A stretch of 64,000 bases of DNA from Panopea generosa (GCA_029582155.1 CM055906.1:14389291-14453290), one strand, 5' to 3'. Counted from the stretch's first letter, positions 1-12,561 are shown. Notes: a model not told the origin generated them from the sequence alone. A program made the numbers and translations.

Positions 1-547
1 ATGTATTGCCAGAAATAACACTTATTTCTGCAAGGCTACCATTCAGCTTGGATAATTTTAAAGTGACTGTTATAAAATAATGCATTTACTCTCCAAATTT
101 AAATTGTTACTCACCTGATATTGCACTTTATTTTAAGTTTATAATTCATGAAGGAAACATGCTCTGATACATGAATTAAAAGGTCTGTCAATCTTTAATT
201 CAGACAGTATTTCTAGGTAAAAAACGTTCTTTGTTTATTTAAATTCTTTTTTAAACTTAGACAGTAATTCCATTCCAAATGTCGTTCATTTTCAAAAAAT
301 TTTTTTATCCAGACAGTAATTCTAGGTAAAGATTTTCTGTGTTGCCCCATTTTCTCATGTTCTAGATCTCCCACCCTAACCAATTTGTATGCAATTTGTT
401 TTTGCAAAGAAAGGCTTCTCTTCTGTCTGTCTTGTACAGACCTAGATATTTCTTTATACAATTCTGAATCTTTCTATGTACATATCTAGAATTCCATTGT
501 TACATACATCTAATGAAGGGCATGCTGCATGCTGTAGAATGGTCAAA
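1..547. other. AT-rich non-coding, short degenerate repeat
   Basis: I see no exon. The motif AGACAGTA, often followed by TTCTAGGTAAA, recurs near 203, 260 and 311 at about 54-bp spacing. This is a decayed three-unit repeat. Confidence 0.5.
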
Positions 548-680
548 GTTACAATAACACCTAGGGATGAGGCCTGTACATGTAGAGTGAACTTGGAATC
601 TTCCTTCCTGTTGGCATTGAATAACCTATAATGTGTTGGTATGCCGTAAAACCCTATTCATTCATTCATTCATTCATTAG
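548..680 (+). mobile_element. SINE-like fragment with (ATTC)n tail, copy 1
   Basis: The stretch from GTACATGTAGAGTGAACTTG through CCTATAATGTG to GTAAAACCC ends in five ATTC units. It is repeated with few changes at 45392-45486. Two copies of the same 3' segment ending in the same short-unit tail suggest the 3' end of a SINE. The head is not recognisable. Confidence 0.6.
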
Positions 681-2639
681 TAAAGATTTAACAATTAGGA
701 AACCCAAGTTGCATGCTTGCTTGAAGTGCCCATTCTACAGTATACAGCCTTTCAGATTAACTGCACTCCTTGCTCTTTAAACCTTTTACTTCCTATTTCT
801 GTCTTTATGCTTTTCTAATATTGGTTGCCGTTGTCCAACAGCTAATCCTTTAGTTGCGACATTAACTTGATTTATTGTGGCAAAATGTATATAATATTTC
901 ATAATCATTCAAAGGCTTAAAAGAGAAAATATATATGTATGTTATAAAACCAGTATAAACATGTATATCAAGTAATGTATCAGTCTTTTCTATCATTTAA
1001 TTAAAAATTAAATTTTGTTTTAAAAACAGCTTTTATGTAATAGTCAAAGTTCAGTTTTCATTCCTATGTAACTGTTATAATACTTCACAGAAGTTAAAGT
1101 AACAAAAAGTCAATAAAGTTGATGGGTAACTAAGTACCACATGGGAGTCATTTAAAATAATTGCATTTTGAGTAAAAAGTATATCGTTTATAGACAATGG
1201 TGTAAGAATATATGTGTTATTCTGTCTCATTTCACATCTTAACAAAACACATGTTTTGATTTCCGTTACTTCAATATTGTTCTTAGCTTAGAGGGAATTG
1301 CACTTAGCTGAGAATCTCCATCTTACCCTGTTTGCAGTGTGCCTAATATTATAATTTGTATCTTTTTTATTTCACTACTCCTTTATGTACTAAAGTCTAG
1401 ATTAACGACCATTTCATGATATGATTTATCTACGCAATCTATTGATTTTTTAATCTTTGCATACACTGCATGCTGGTGATTTTATATCGTATTGCATATT
1501 TTTTGTGAAAAAGAGAATTAAAAAAATCTTTTATAATAGAAATAAAAAAGAAGGGGAAACTTTCATCCATTGTGAAATATAAAAGATAGTAACATTAATT
1601 TAAGTTCTAAGAAATACAAAAAAAAATGCAAATGTATATGACTGTGAACAGTGGACATTTTACCATGCTAAATTTGATTAAATATTAAAAAGTTCTCAGT
1701 CAAGTTGATGTTTTACATTATTGTATACTTATAAAATGGTGACACATATTTTTGGAGAATTTCTTGCTGACATGACCAGGGATTCCAGTCATAATATTGT
1801 ACTGTAAAGCAATTTTCAGGTCTGGTACACTTTTATAGGAGTACTAATTTACCATATAAATAACTGAGTGCTATTGTAATTATTTTTTGTTGTTAAGTAC
1901 TGAAAGGGCAAGTCGGCAAATTTTTGCCAGTGGGCCAAAAAATAAATGTTGTAAGAACTGCACATCTTAAAAATCCATAAATCCAAGAAATGCACTATTT
2001 TGACTTCAAGTCTGTATAAAAAATGGTCAAAAATTTTGATTTATTGGAAAGGAACAAAAATAATTGGTCAGAATGTATGATGATACATAATAATATTCCA
2101 GCAATCCAGTTGCACAGTAGCCATTAGTATGATTACAATGGTCTAGCACACTACCTACATCATGCACAGTTGAGAAGGTCACACACTGTTTTGAATGTGA
2201 AATATATTATGCTAAAGAGTAAACTGTATGGTTGTTTTTGAGAAGTACAGAGATATTATTTCCTCATGCAGGTCAGGTGTGATCCCCCATTACCATCACA
2301 TTTTCTATGCAGCCCTTTCTTGTGAGATTTCTAACTAATTTATGGTGCTTAATTATGTGGAGAGTGTCAGTTACCAATATGGGCTAAAAAGTATCCTACA
2401 TATGATTTCTGTGTGTTGTAATAATGTGTTTTTGGTATAATGATATGCTCACAAACATGTTATGAATGAAATAAATTATCAGTTAGTGTCATTGTTAAGT
2501 TAAAACAAAAAAAACTTTTTATTAGTTCTTGGGCCATTTTGTCAAACATTTGATTTTAGATATGTTAGTTCAAATGCTGTGTATTTTGTTTGAAGCAGCA
2601 AATTTAAATGAAAGTTATCAAATTATGGAAAGTTTGAAC
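681..2639. other. AT-rich stretch without recognised features
   Basis: I find no exon, array or element here. A small imperfect hairpin (GGCAAATTTTTGCC) lies near 1915-1930. If the gene model is right, this is intron or 5' flank of RasGRF. Confidence 0.5.
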
Positions 2640-3473
2640 TACCGTATATTCCCTTATTAACGCCCCCCCCCCCCTCCGCATGCGGAAGGTCGTGGGTTTG
2701 ATCCCCGGCTGGGTCATACCAAAGACTTTAAAAATGGTACTAGAACCTCCTCGCTTGATGCTCAGCATTTAGAGGAGAGTTCTAGGTCTGGTCCGCCTGG
2801 TGTCAGTATAATGTGACTGGGTGGGGTATCATACCATGTGTCTGCGACATGATACTCCAGTGTGACAGCGCTCAGAATACTGTCTTAAGTAGACACCATC
2901 CCGATATGACTGAAAAATTGTTGAAAGCGATGCTAAACACCATACAACAATATCAACAACAATTAGCGGAGTGTTTATCACCTTTGAACTCTCTAACCCA
3001 TTGTTTATATCTTGGGTGACCACTTAACCACTTTTGGTTAAATAAACACTTGCCGTTTAAAACTAGTAAAAATGCCGTCTGTCGATTAACACTTTACGAA
3101 ACGTCAGTAAATGTGGTTAGTCTGTGTACGCTGAAAGCTCATTGTTCTACATTAATAAGAGCAAGCGCCCAAGTGATTTAAAGTGAAGATTGCACTGACC
3201 ATAAATTCGGATATTCCAGTACGCAGACTAGTAATTTCATACAGATTTTCAGCTTTTTTTCATCCTATGTTGATTATTTCAATCTTTCTCAAATAATTCT
3301 GAACCACTTTTTCGTGGATTTAAACCGGATTTTAGGTTTTCCCAGGGCTTTATTAGTTTTATTGTATTTCTAACTGTTGTTAAATTTGCTTTTTTTTATC
3401 TTTTATAAACGCCCCCACCTTGTAAAATGTAATGTCCCTGGGGGCGTTAATAAGGGAATATAATTATACGGTA
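2640..3473 (-). mobile_element. TIR DNA transposon T1, copy 1, interrupted by a SINE
   Basis: The left end TACCGTATATTCCCTTATTA and the right end GGGAATATAATTATACGGTA are inverted repeats, the right end with a six-base insertion. Next to both ends is a run of C or G (GGGGGCGTTAATAAGGG). The interior from 2962 to 3440 matches the copy at 49825-50478 in opposite orientation, including a reverse-strand reading KWLSGHPRYKQWV. The TA at each end is compatible with TA target duplication or with being part of the TIR. About 90 bp of the transposon next to the left TIR are missing, replaced by the SINE at 2675-2961. Confidence 0.8.
2675..2961 (+). mobile_element. SINE family S1 (tRNA-Ala-like head), copy a, 5'-truncated
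   Basis: The copy begins at TCCGCATGCGG in the anticodon arm, keeps the B box (GGTTTGATCCC), and runs through the family body (CTTTAAAAATGGTAC, GTGACTGGGTGGGGTATC, GATATGACTGAAAAATTGTTG) to the ATACAACAATATCAACAAC tail. The left border directly abuts the poly-C of the transposon TIR. This indicates loss of the head together with adjacent transposon sequence, either at insertion or later. Confidence 0.85.
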
Positions 3474-3770
3474 TCATATTCTTGAAATAATATCATCTTA
3501 ACCAGAGTAAAAGAAAATGTTTGAAATTAAATAAGTGAAATATACCTTGTTATTGTTTTGTCATTTTGAGGGATATATTAGTTGTAATGACTTGGTGATA
3601 GTTTTTACATATCTCACTACTGTTTTTCTTTCTATACCAGTAAAATTTAATTTTCACCCTTGAGTGAAAGATAATGATTATCTCCAATGACATAACAAGT
3701 CATTCGGATTTTAATTATTAAAGATGATGACAATATGCTTTTAATCCATTTTAAAAATAATTTTAATTTT

Positions 3771-5460
3771 TAGCTCACCTGAGCAAAGCTAAACGTGAGC
3801 TATTCTGATCACCTGTTTTCTTTTGTCTGTCGTCTGTCGTCCATCCATGAACTTTTTGTTGTGTGCACTCTAGCACTTGCCTTTCTTTACTGGATCTTTA
3901 CTTAACTTATGTAATAGTTAAATATAACCATAATGTCTCGGACAAATTCTTGAACTGGCCACATTTGATTATTACTGTCAGAGTTATGGCCCTTGAAACG
4001 TTAAAAATGCAATGTTTGACCAAGTGTTTACTGTAGCCCCCGCATTTTTCATTTGATCCTCACTAAACTTATATAGTAGTTATATAACCATAATATCTCA
4101 CACAAGGTCTTGAACTTGCCAAATAAATTATTAATGTCAGAATAATGGCCCTTAAAACATTAAAAAATGCACTAATTGACCTTGTATGCATTCTAACACA
4201 TGCATTTTTCATTTGATCCCTACCAAACTTTCACAGTATTTATATAACCATATAAAAAGTATAATATCTTGGACAAAGGTTAGAATTGGCCAAATCAGGT
4301 TATTTGTGTCAAAGTCATGGCCCTTGAAATTTTAAACAATGTGCTGTTTGACCCTGTATGCACTCTATCACCAAACTTTTTCATTTGATCCCTACCAAAC
4401 TTTCACGGTATTTATATAACCATATAAAAAGCATAATATCTTTGACAAAGGTTAGAACTGGCCAAATCAGATTATTTGTGTCAAAGTTATGGCCCTTAAA
4501 ATTTTAAACAATGTGCTGTTTGACCCTGTATGCACTCTATCACCAAACATTTTCATTTGATTCTCACCAAACTTACACAGTAGTTATGTAACCATATAAA
4601 AAGTCTGAGATATTGTGGTTATATAACATAACATAACCATAAAATCTTGGATAAGTTCTTGAACTGGCCAAATCAGGTAATTAATATCTGAGTTATGGCC
4701 CTTGAATTGTCAAAAATTGCATTATTTGACCTTGTGTGCATTCTAGTACTGGCAACTTTTACTTGATGTCAACCAAATTTACGTAGTAGTTGTATAACAA
4801 CAATATACAAATTCTTGAACTGGTCAAATTGGATAATTATTGTCACAATTATGACCTTTGAATCATCATAAACATGTTTTTTGTTGTAATGTACACTCTA
4901 GCAGGTGCAGTTTTTGTTTGATTCTCATTCAACTAATACAGTGATTATATAACTATACTTTCTAGGACAAGTTTTTGAACTGACCAAATCAGTTGATTAG
5001 TGTTGGAGTTGCGGTCCTTGAATTGTTCAAAAACTGTAATATTTGACCTTGTGTGCATCTAGTGCTTGCAGTTTTCATTTAATATTCGACATACTTACAC
5101 AGTTATTATGGAACCATGATATATTGAACAAGTTCTTTGACTGGCCAATCGGATAAAAATTGTCAGAGTTATTGCCGTTGAATTATCAAAAATTATGTGT
5201 ATTTGATGTTGTGTGCATTCTAGCACTCACAGTTTTTATTTGATCTTCATTTTATCTTAGTGTACAGTTGTTATTGTAACCATAATATCTTGGACAACTT
5301 CTTGAACTGATCAAATTGGATAATTAATGTTTGGTGTTATTGTCCTTGAATCGATAAAACTTGCATTATATGAATTTTATGTGCAATCTAGTACCTGTGA
5401 AAATTTGGCATTGTCTCTTCTTTCACAGATGAGCGATTGGGCTAAACTGGCCTTCTTGTT
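3771..5460 (+). mobile_element. Dispersed element T3 built of about nine ~160-200 bp internal units
   Basis: It starts TAGCTCACCTGAGC and ends GATGAGCGATTGGGCTAAAC. I associate these ends with an abundant non-coding repeat of molluscan genomes. Between them the block CTTGAACTGGCC, preceded by TAACCATAATATCT and followed by TCAGAGTTATGGCCCTTGAA, recurs near 3951, 4111, 4279, 4452, 4657, 4815, 4975, 5133 and 5300. There is no protein-coding frame. The superfamily is unknown. Confidence 0.7.
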
Positions 5461-5954
5461 AAGACATAAATAGCTTTTTTCCTAGATATACTTCCTTTAA
5501 AATTTGGTTGTTATTTTTAATAAATATGTAAGAAAAATCTCACAATATCAAAGCAATTGTAATATTGATAATAAATGATTGAATGTACACAATTAATAGT
5601 AGAAAAAGTGTCTGCGATTCATAACGTTAGATAAAATAGCACATTCAAATAAACAGTTATCTAGTTCATACATACATATCATATCCTGGAATAAGAGTGA
5701 ATTATGTCTGAACTTTGTCCATGGACATACTCATTTATTCATCTCTTACATTGTCTGGTTTCTACTCATCATTGTTAGTTTATACATCCTTTAAGGGTAT
5801 GTCAAAAATTAAAATCCACATTATTATAAATGCGAAGCTTTTCAAGGTAGTTCAGGCAAAGTTAAAGAACACTATAATCACTTGCTGGCTTGTGTTTCTT
5901 CACGAGAGTCTCCTCATACCTGATAACCACGGTATACTGGTCCTCCTTTGGACT
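5461..5954. other. AT-rich non-coding stretch
   Basis: The open frame starting at 5715 only leads into the 45-bp array. It has no recognisable domain and no conservation signal by eye. No other feature is seen. Confidence 0.5.
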
Positions 5955-7346
5955 CCCTGTCAGGGTCATACAGCAGGGAAACATGTGACAGCTCTCAATC
6001 TCTGTCAGGGAAATACAGCAGGGAAACATGTGACAACTCTCAATCTCTGTCAGGGAAATACAGCAGGGAAACATGTGACAACTCTCAATCTCTGTCAAGG
6101 TAATACAGCATGGAAACATGTGACAACTCTCAATCTCTGTCAGGGTAATACTGCAGGGAAACATGTGACAACTCTCAATCTCTGTCAGGGTAATACAGCA
6201 TGGAAACATGTGACAACTCTCAATCTCTGTCAGGGTAATACAGCATGGAAACATGTGACAACTCTCAATCTCTGTCAGGGTAATACTGCAGAGAAACATG
6301 TGACAACTCTAAATCTCTGTCAGGATAATACTGCAGGGAAACATGTGACAACTCTCAATCTCTGTCAGGGTAATACAGCATGGAAACATGTGACAACTCT
6401 CAATCTCTGTCAGGGTAATACAGCATGGAAACATGTGACAACTCTCAATCTCTGTCAGGGTAATACTGCAGGGAAACGTGTGACAACTCTCAATCTCTGT
6501 CAGGGTAATACAGCAGGGAAACATGTGACAACTCTCAATCTCTGTCAGGGTAATACTGCAGGGAAACATGTGACAACTCTCAATCTCGTCAGGGTAATAC
6601 AGCAGAGAAACATGTGACAACTCTCAATCTCTGTCAGGGTAATTCAGCAGGGAAACATATGACAACTCTCAGTCTCTGTCAGGGTAATACTGCAAGGAAA
6701 CATGTGACAACTCTCAATCTCTGTCAGGGTAATACTGCAGGGAAACATGTGACAACTCTCAATCTCTGTCAGGGTTATACTGCAGGGAAACATGTGACAA
6801 CTCTCAATCGCTGTCAGGGTAATACTGCATGGAAACATGTGACAACTCTCAATGTCTGTCAGAGTTATACTGCAGGGAGACACGTGACAACTCTCAATCT
6901 CTGTCAGGGTAATACTGCAGGGATACATGTGACAACTCTCAATCTCTGTCAGGGTAATACAGCAGGGAAACATGTGACAACTCTCAATCTCTGTCAAGGT
7001 AATACTGCTGGGATACATGTGACAACTCTCAATCTCTGTCAGGGTAATACTGCAGGGATACATGTGACAACTCTCAATCTCTGTCAGGATAATACAGCAG
7101 GGAAACATGTGACAACTCTCAATCTCTGTCAGGGTAATACTGCAGGGAAATATGTGACAACTCTCAATCTCTGTCAGGGTAATACTGCATGGAAACATGT
7201 GACAATTCTCAATCTCTGTCAGGGTAATACTGCAAGGAAACATGTGACAACTCTCAATCTCTGTCAGAGTTATACTGCAGGGAGACATGTGACAACTCTC
7301 AATCTCTGTCAGGGTAATACTGCAGGGAAACAAGTGCTAACTCTCA
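5955..7346. repeat. 45-bp minisatellite, about 31 copies
   Basis: The unit reads CAGGGTAATACAGCAGGGAA, ACATGTGACAACTCTCAATC, TCTGT. Most copies differ by one to three substitutions. Because 45 is divisible by three and the unit lacks stops, the + strand reads QGNTAGKHVTTLNLC and the minus strand CHMFPCSITLTEIES over long stretches. A one-base deletion near 6586 breaks the + frame. There is no start context, signal or domain. I read it as non-coding intronic or flanking satellite. Confidence 0.95.
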
Positions 7347-8930
7347 GGGTTATATTTATGCTTCAAGGCTTCTGTCAATATAAATGATACATTTTATTTC
7401 CTTAGCAAATTTCATGAAAGCTTTAATAACTTCAATATATCATCCATTTGTTATATTTGCAGACTATTTAGTCCTTGCAAGGAACTCATGTGATTGGCCT
7501 AACCAGTAAATGTTAGGCTTGCTTTCAGGGTATTTGAGGCCTTGCAATGGAGACAGGATTGCTTTTGGGATTGGTTATCCTTGCAAAGTACTCAGAATTC
7601 CTGTGGGGATTAACAAGTCCTCACATGGGAAACATGAGTGCATTGAGGGTAATTAAATCTGTATAGGGGAAACAGAATCGTTTGAGTAAAAATAAGTCCT
7701 CACATGGGAAACAGGATTGCATTGAGAATGAATTATTTCTTACAAGGAAAACAGAATAGATTTGAAAGTAATTAATATCTAATAATCACAATAAACATCT
7801 TGTTTTCCTTGCAAAAGTTTACCAATGCTTAATCACCAAATATCACCCACTGGTACTGCAGTTTGGGTGAGCTAGTCCTTTAAAAAAAAAGGCTAATTTC
7901 AAAGTTGCTGTCACCTGACATACTGTAACTAAATCATCCCCCCTTGAAATATTCCTCCAAAGCATCATGTCTGTGCAGCCATGTCATTTTTTATCAGAAA
8001 ATCTTGTTTTCTGGGGAATAGCGACAAAGACAAGGTCATTTTTTCTCTTGTGTTTCCTTGAACTTTATCAGTTCATTTTGTCAGCCATTTTCATGATTTC
8101 CCCTCCATAACTTTTTTTTACTTTTATTTTATGCGAAGTCCACACTTAGAGTGTTATAAATACATGGAGTAGGTTTATTAATAGGGTTTTCTGTAACGGA
8201 TTTCATACACGCTTCACTAGATGCTTTTTAAGCAAGGACACTAGATCAGTATTATTCTATATAGTTGGAGATTATCTTAAATTAAGATCATTTGCTTCTT
8301 CTCGCCACTGAAGTCAAGGTTCAACTTCAGTCCAGCTCTGTCTAAACCCTGTTTGAGAGAAAAATTCCTAGTTTAGAAGGACAGTGGTAATCTGCTTAGT
8401 TTCATTTTGAGCTCCTTCTCCGATGGATGTCATTATATAACTTGTAATGGGTTAACAATGGCACTAAACCCCATTCAAAGCCTTAGAGTTTGAGATTACA
8501 TTATAGAGTTTTATAAAGAATTATCAACATGATCTATGTGACAAATGAAAATATAACACAGACACAAGCATAAATACTGGTATCATGTCACTTAACTTAC
8601 AATATAGTGTCACAAATATGTTAAGTTTCTTTTTATGTAACAAATTTATCTCTTTTTTTAAGGGTTCAAAATTTTTGTATTTATAAAATTAATATACTTA
8701 ATATAATTCAATGAGTCTGCATCTTCCACACTTCTTCATGGTAAAGTCTCCTTACAGAATTAAAATGATTTATTCGACATGGCTCGGGTTTCTGCCTGTA
8801 CAATGGATTTTCAATGAAAGCTTGAGATGTTTGAGACAACGCTGAAGATGGTTCAGACAGTATTAGATAAAAACTTAACATAATTAGGACGGGTGTTAGT
8901 GAGAATAATATTTTGGATTTTTTTGTCTTT
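7347..8930. other. Non-coding stretch with decayed repeat at 7440-7800
   Basis: From about 7440 to 7800, blocks such as GTCCTCACATGGGAAACA and TTGCATTGAGGGTAATTA recur at roughly 50-60 bp, looking like an old degenerate array beside the fresh 45-bp array. From 7800 to 8930 I see nothing recognisable. Confidence 0.5.
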
Positions 8931-9470
8931 TTAAAGGGAGTATATTAGGAAAAAAAGCTACAGATGTATAAAAAAATATAATTATTTTTAAAATGGCTAA
9001 AACGCATCTGATTATCATAAATCAAGACAATACCAATGGTGTGGTATGTAAAACCAACCAAACCATGACAAAATCTTTATTTAAATTAGATTGGTAAACT
9101 TGGAATGAAATCTCCATTCTCTAAATAGAAATCATTTAAATACTGTTTGACGACCTTTGTGTCGTCATCTGGACTTTTTCTAAGATACAACGTTGTTTAT
9201 AATGTGTAAACCTGTAAAACAGATCAAATTAAAATCAAATGAGATCACGTGACCCATTTACCACATCACAAAATATGTTACAATTTTAAGCCAGAAATCT
9301 ATTTTAGTCTAACCTAGGCACATTGCCCAAGTTAGAAAATCCCTTTTCAGTATATTATTTTTGCATATTTAAATAGATATTTTTATGGCAATATGGGGTC
9401 AGTGAGTATATATAGGTATGATACATTGGAAACATTTTCTTTCTAAAATTCCTGATACATTCCCTTTAAG
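8931..9470 (+). mobile_element. MITE T2, copy a (TTAA-flanked)
   Basis: It opens TTAAAGGGAGTATATTAGGA and closes CCTGATACATTCCCTTTAA, inverted repeats that include TTAA at both outer edges. The interior matches copies at 13182-13730 and 14852-15519 (shared landmarks CATCTNATTATCAT, GATCACGTGACCCATTTA, CACAAAATATGTTACAATTT, GTCTAACCTAGGC). It is about 540 bp with no coding frame. TTAA-edged TIRs are typical of piggyBac-type target duplications, but that assignment is inference. Confidence 0.78.
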
Positions 9471-9935
9471 ATCAAATATGGTATTAACAAAATTTAAAAA
9501 ACTTAAAGCATTTTTTTTATATTGTTTGGTAGATACTGTCATCTTAGTTGAGCAGAAACAGCTGTATTAGAGCAGCATGTAAGTTTTATAATGGCATTCC
9601 CATTTAATACTATAATTTTTCAGCCCAAATTGCTGAGGACTTTTATAATGGATGTATTACTATTGCTTAACATTTTATCATGAAACTTTGATTGGGGACA
9701 TGTTTAAGCAAGGATATTACCCAAGAAGGTTCTAAAATAGGTCAAGTAGGCTGGGATCAGGTAATGAAAACAGTGGTTGTAAAGTAAAATGACAGATATA
9801 ACATTAAATCTACATTCAGGGTTCTCTGACAGATCCAATTTAAAAACAGATAGAGTGTTTAATTTGACAAGCCAAGTCATTCATAGTGTTACTTTTAATT
9901 AAGGTCAGGCTGCGTGAGCCATGAGGCATGGTTCC

Positions 9936-10148
9936 TTAGTGGCTGAGCGGTCCAAGGGACTGTCTCAAGATCATATAACTCCTGCTCTGTGTTTGAGCCT
10001 TATAGCTTGATTAAAAAAACTTCATTCGAAAAAACATTGAATTGTAAAAGGATGAAAGATGATGTTCATGATTCTGTCGGCATTTCCTCCATAAATTACA
10101 TAATCTGCAATATGTAAAAAAGGCGTTAAACCCATTACATTTGTAAGT
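9936..10148 (+). mobile_element. SINE family S2 (tRNA-Leu-like head), copy a, degenerate
   Basis: GGTTCCTTAGTGGCTGAGCG, TCTCAAGATCA, a decayed B box, CATTTCCTCCATAAATTAC and AAGGCGTTAAACCCATTAC follow the order of the intact S2 copies (41891-42148). It is heavily mutated. Confidence 0.6.
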
Positions 10149-10680
10149 ATCGGTATGAATATTTTTTGGTAAATGACTAATTATAGGAAAAGAAGAAAAT
10201 TATTCACATGAGACACTTTTTGCTTTTAATTTAATTTACATAATTCACAACAATATTATTATAAAATGTCCTTTTATTAATGAGAACATGACTTTATATT
10301 AATTTTAATGTATATCGGGTATCTCTGTGACCAAACCACTGAAGGCACTTTCTCAAGATTACTTCTCTCCTAGCACAAAGGTTAATGATTAAGTCCAAAT
10401 GCCCATGCCCAAGGTATTTAGTAATTCAGTTTGCCAATTTCTTTCATATCCAAATGGGTCATGTCTGATTTGTAAGTTCATCATAGATAATGATTGTTTT
10501 ATCTCTAAACATTCTCAACAAATTATAATTATGGCAGCCAGTTTTGTAGGTGAGACCTCATCAGACTCTTGGAATCTGAGTTGAGTAGAACCGAAATTCC
10601 TTCTGAAGGTAACCTGAGTGGCAAACTTTCTCACAAATTCTTTTTTGCTTGAACACCTCAGTGGTTGAGTTTAAACTTAT
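10149..10680. other. Non-coding, possible S2 remnants
   Basis: Pieces such as CACTGAAGGCACTTTCTCAA, GATTACTT (about 10337-10366) and GTGGCAAACTTTCTCACA (near 10619) recall S2 segments but are too decayed to order. No exon is seen. Confidence 0.4.
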
Positions 10681-10689
10681 TTATTTTAC

Positions 10690-10872
10690 TTCGATTGTGA
10701 AACAAGTTCTTACAACTTAAGCAAATCACGCTCGAAGTCTTCCTGGTTAGAACCAGTATTAAGCATATGCAGAAAAGTGTCTTGCTCAAGGACACTGCAC
10801 ATAACCGTGGAGGAGGATCGAACCCACGACCCTCAGATCATGGGTTCAGTACTCCACACTACCTCAGTGGTG
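10690..10872 (-). mobile_element. SINE family S4, copy a
   Basis: On the minus strand it reads a tRNA-like promoter region with B box GGGTTCGATCC, then GTGCAGTGTCCTTGAGCAAG, ACTGGTTCTAACCAGGAAGA and a TCGAAG-rich tail. Fragments of the same family occur near 24450-24590 and 54900-55055. Its ACTGGTTCTA(A/C)CCAGGAAG block is the core of the big array at 32491-38970. Confidence 0.6.
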
Positions 10873-11924
10873 AGAGGTAAGTGGTTGTGATATTGATACA
10901 ACATCCTAGACCTCGGGAGGATCACTACATGTATTAAAAAAACTATGGTTGTGGTCTATATTTGCATGACATATTTAAAATATATGTAATATATACTATA
11001 CAATATCTGTTATTTTATAAATGGTGGCCTGTCGGTGAAGGATTTAATAATCTGTGACATATTAAAATTACAAAAGGTAGAATAAAGATGACATTAAGGT
11101 AGCTGGATTGCTGGAAGAAACAGATAATTTTCACTTTATGGTAAATATAAGAAAGATAACTCTTGGCTTGATACTGATTCTGAGTCTTTAGGAGTTATAG
11201 ATCCTGTTAGGTTTGTCTTCTGACAACGTTTTATTATCAACAACATTGTTGTCATTATTGCATGATGTGAAAAATTATATAGTTGCCAATATAGTACTAT
11301 GTTTGTGCCATTTAGAAGGCAATTGATATTTAAACTTTTTCTAAATATAAAAAAGTCAAGAAATACTTGTTAAAAGAAATATGTATTTCACTTTTTTATT
11401 GTCAAAACTAAAGAGTGGTGGCCCTTTATGGTTACTGCTTTAAACTTTTTTAACAGATTACGATGGAACTGGGTAGGAAGTACAATTAAATCTGTCTTAA
11501 GCTGCGAGCCGAGCAAGTGAAGGAACAAGAGTTACATTTTAAGACAAATTATTAATTAATACAGGTTAATTTAGTCTGAAAGCCTGGAAATGGGAAAAAG
11601 GAAAATGTGGCTGTGTAAGATATTAGTTGCTGCTCAATACAAGTAACCACTTGATAAAGTTTGACAATATCAGTATGACATGTAGGTATCCATACTGCCT
11701 TGTAATCCTGACACTTATGACAGGGGTCATGACCTTAAATGTTTTATTGACTTTATATTGGAAATGTAAGGCGAGCTTAAAGAAATTGACATGAATTTTA
11801 AAAAGTTTTACAGTTTGTTTGTTATTAGTACTGTAGAGGTCATTAAAGAAACAAGTTCCATAACTCTTGTCATGTATTGTATAAGAGTCATTATTAATCT
11901 ATTTAATGATTATCAGTTAGCAAG
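10873..11924. other. Non-coding stretch, nothing recognised
   Basis: It is AT-rich. A coiled-coil-like open stretch at about 11493-11540 has no donor and no RasGRF match and was rejected as an exon. Confidence 0.5.
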
Positions 11925-12070
11925 TGAAGCAGAGCCGTACTGCAGTTGACAAAGTGTTAGGTACTCATACCAAAGGCGGCAGTTCAGTCCGCAGCTGGAC
12001 CAAATGATCTCTCTAAAAACAACTCGGTACTAAACTATCGTTGCAATCGAGTTAAAATAAATTAGTATAA
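11925..12070 (+). mobile_element. Possible SINE family S4 copy, degenerate
   Basis: It holds a CAGTTCAGTCCGCAGCTGGA promoter-like block, then GTACTAAACTATCGTTGCAA and TCGAGTTAAAATAAATTA, similar in order to the 3' end of the copy near 54900-55055. The assignment is weak. Confidence 0.35.
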
Positions 12071-12561
12071 ATTACTTGTTATTGGTTATCGCATATAGCA
12101 TCTATTGTTTGTGTATATAATGCAATGATGACATGGGGGGGCAAAAATTTTGAATTTTGCAATGCTGTTTAACTACATACAATAAAAGTTAGGAATGCCT
12201 TTTCAGCTCAATTTATTCAATTTTTCTTATAAACATGCACATAATTACTTGAAGTTCAGTTTCAGAGACAAAAAATATGGACATATGTAACAAAGATTGG
12301 TAAGTATGAATTTCTATTTAATATTCCCTATACTAAGATTTTGTGTTTATATGCTTCATAAGGTGTATGCTTAAATAAATATATTGGCTTATAGTTTGCT
12401 TTCTGGATACATATGCGTCGCTTACCTGTAAAATGAAGGTATGTGCCTCGCCATACTTACCTTTCCCATGGCGTTAATAGCACATTTTAATAGTTATGAT
12501 AGAATTCAAAATGATGAAACTTACAGTTGTTACCATTGAGATTTTTATTGATTTTTTACAG
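12071..12561. other. Intron end upstream of exon A
   Basis: There are no features other than the T-rich tract and ACAG acceptor of exon A at its 3' border. Confidence 0.5.

Noticed and set aside
5715-6617. 300-codon frame starting outside the 45-bp array
   Set aside because: The short non-repetitive leader has no recognisable features and the frame is lost by a one-base deletion within the array.
5955-7346. CRISPR-like array
   Set aside because: Direct repeats have no unique spacers; the whole unit is repeated. The context is eukaryotic.
11491-11540. Possible RasGRF coiled-coil exon (LRAEQVKEQELHFK)
   Set aside because: It follows an AG and looks coiled-coil-like, but no GT donor follows and it does not align with the RasGRF segment before the IQ motif.
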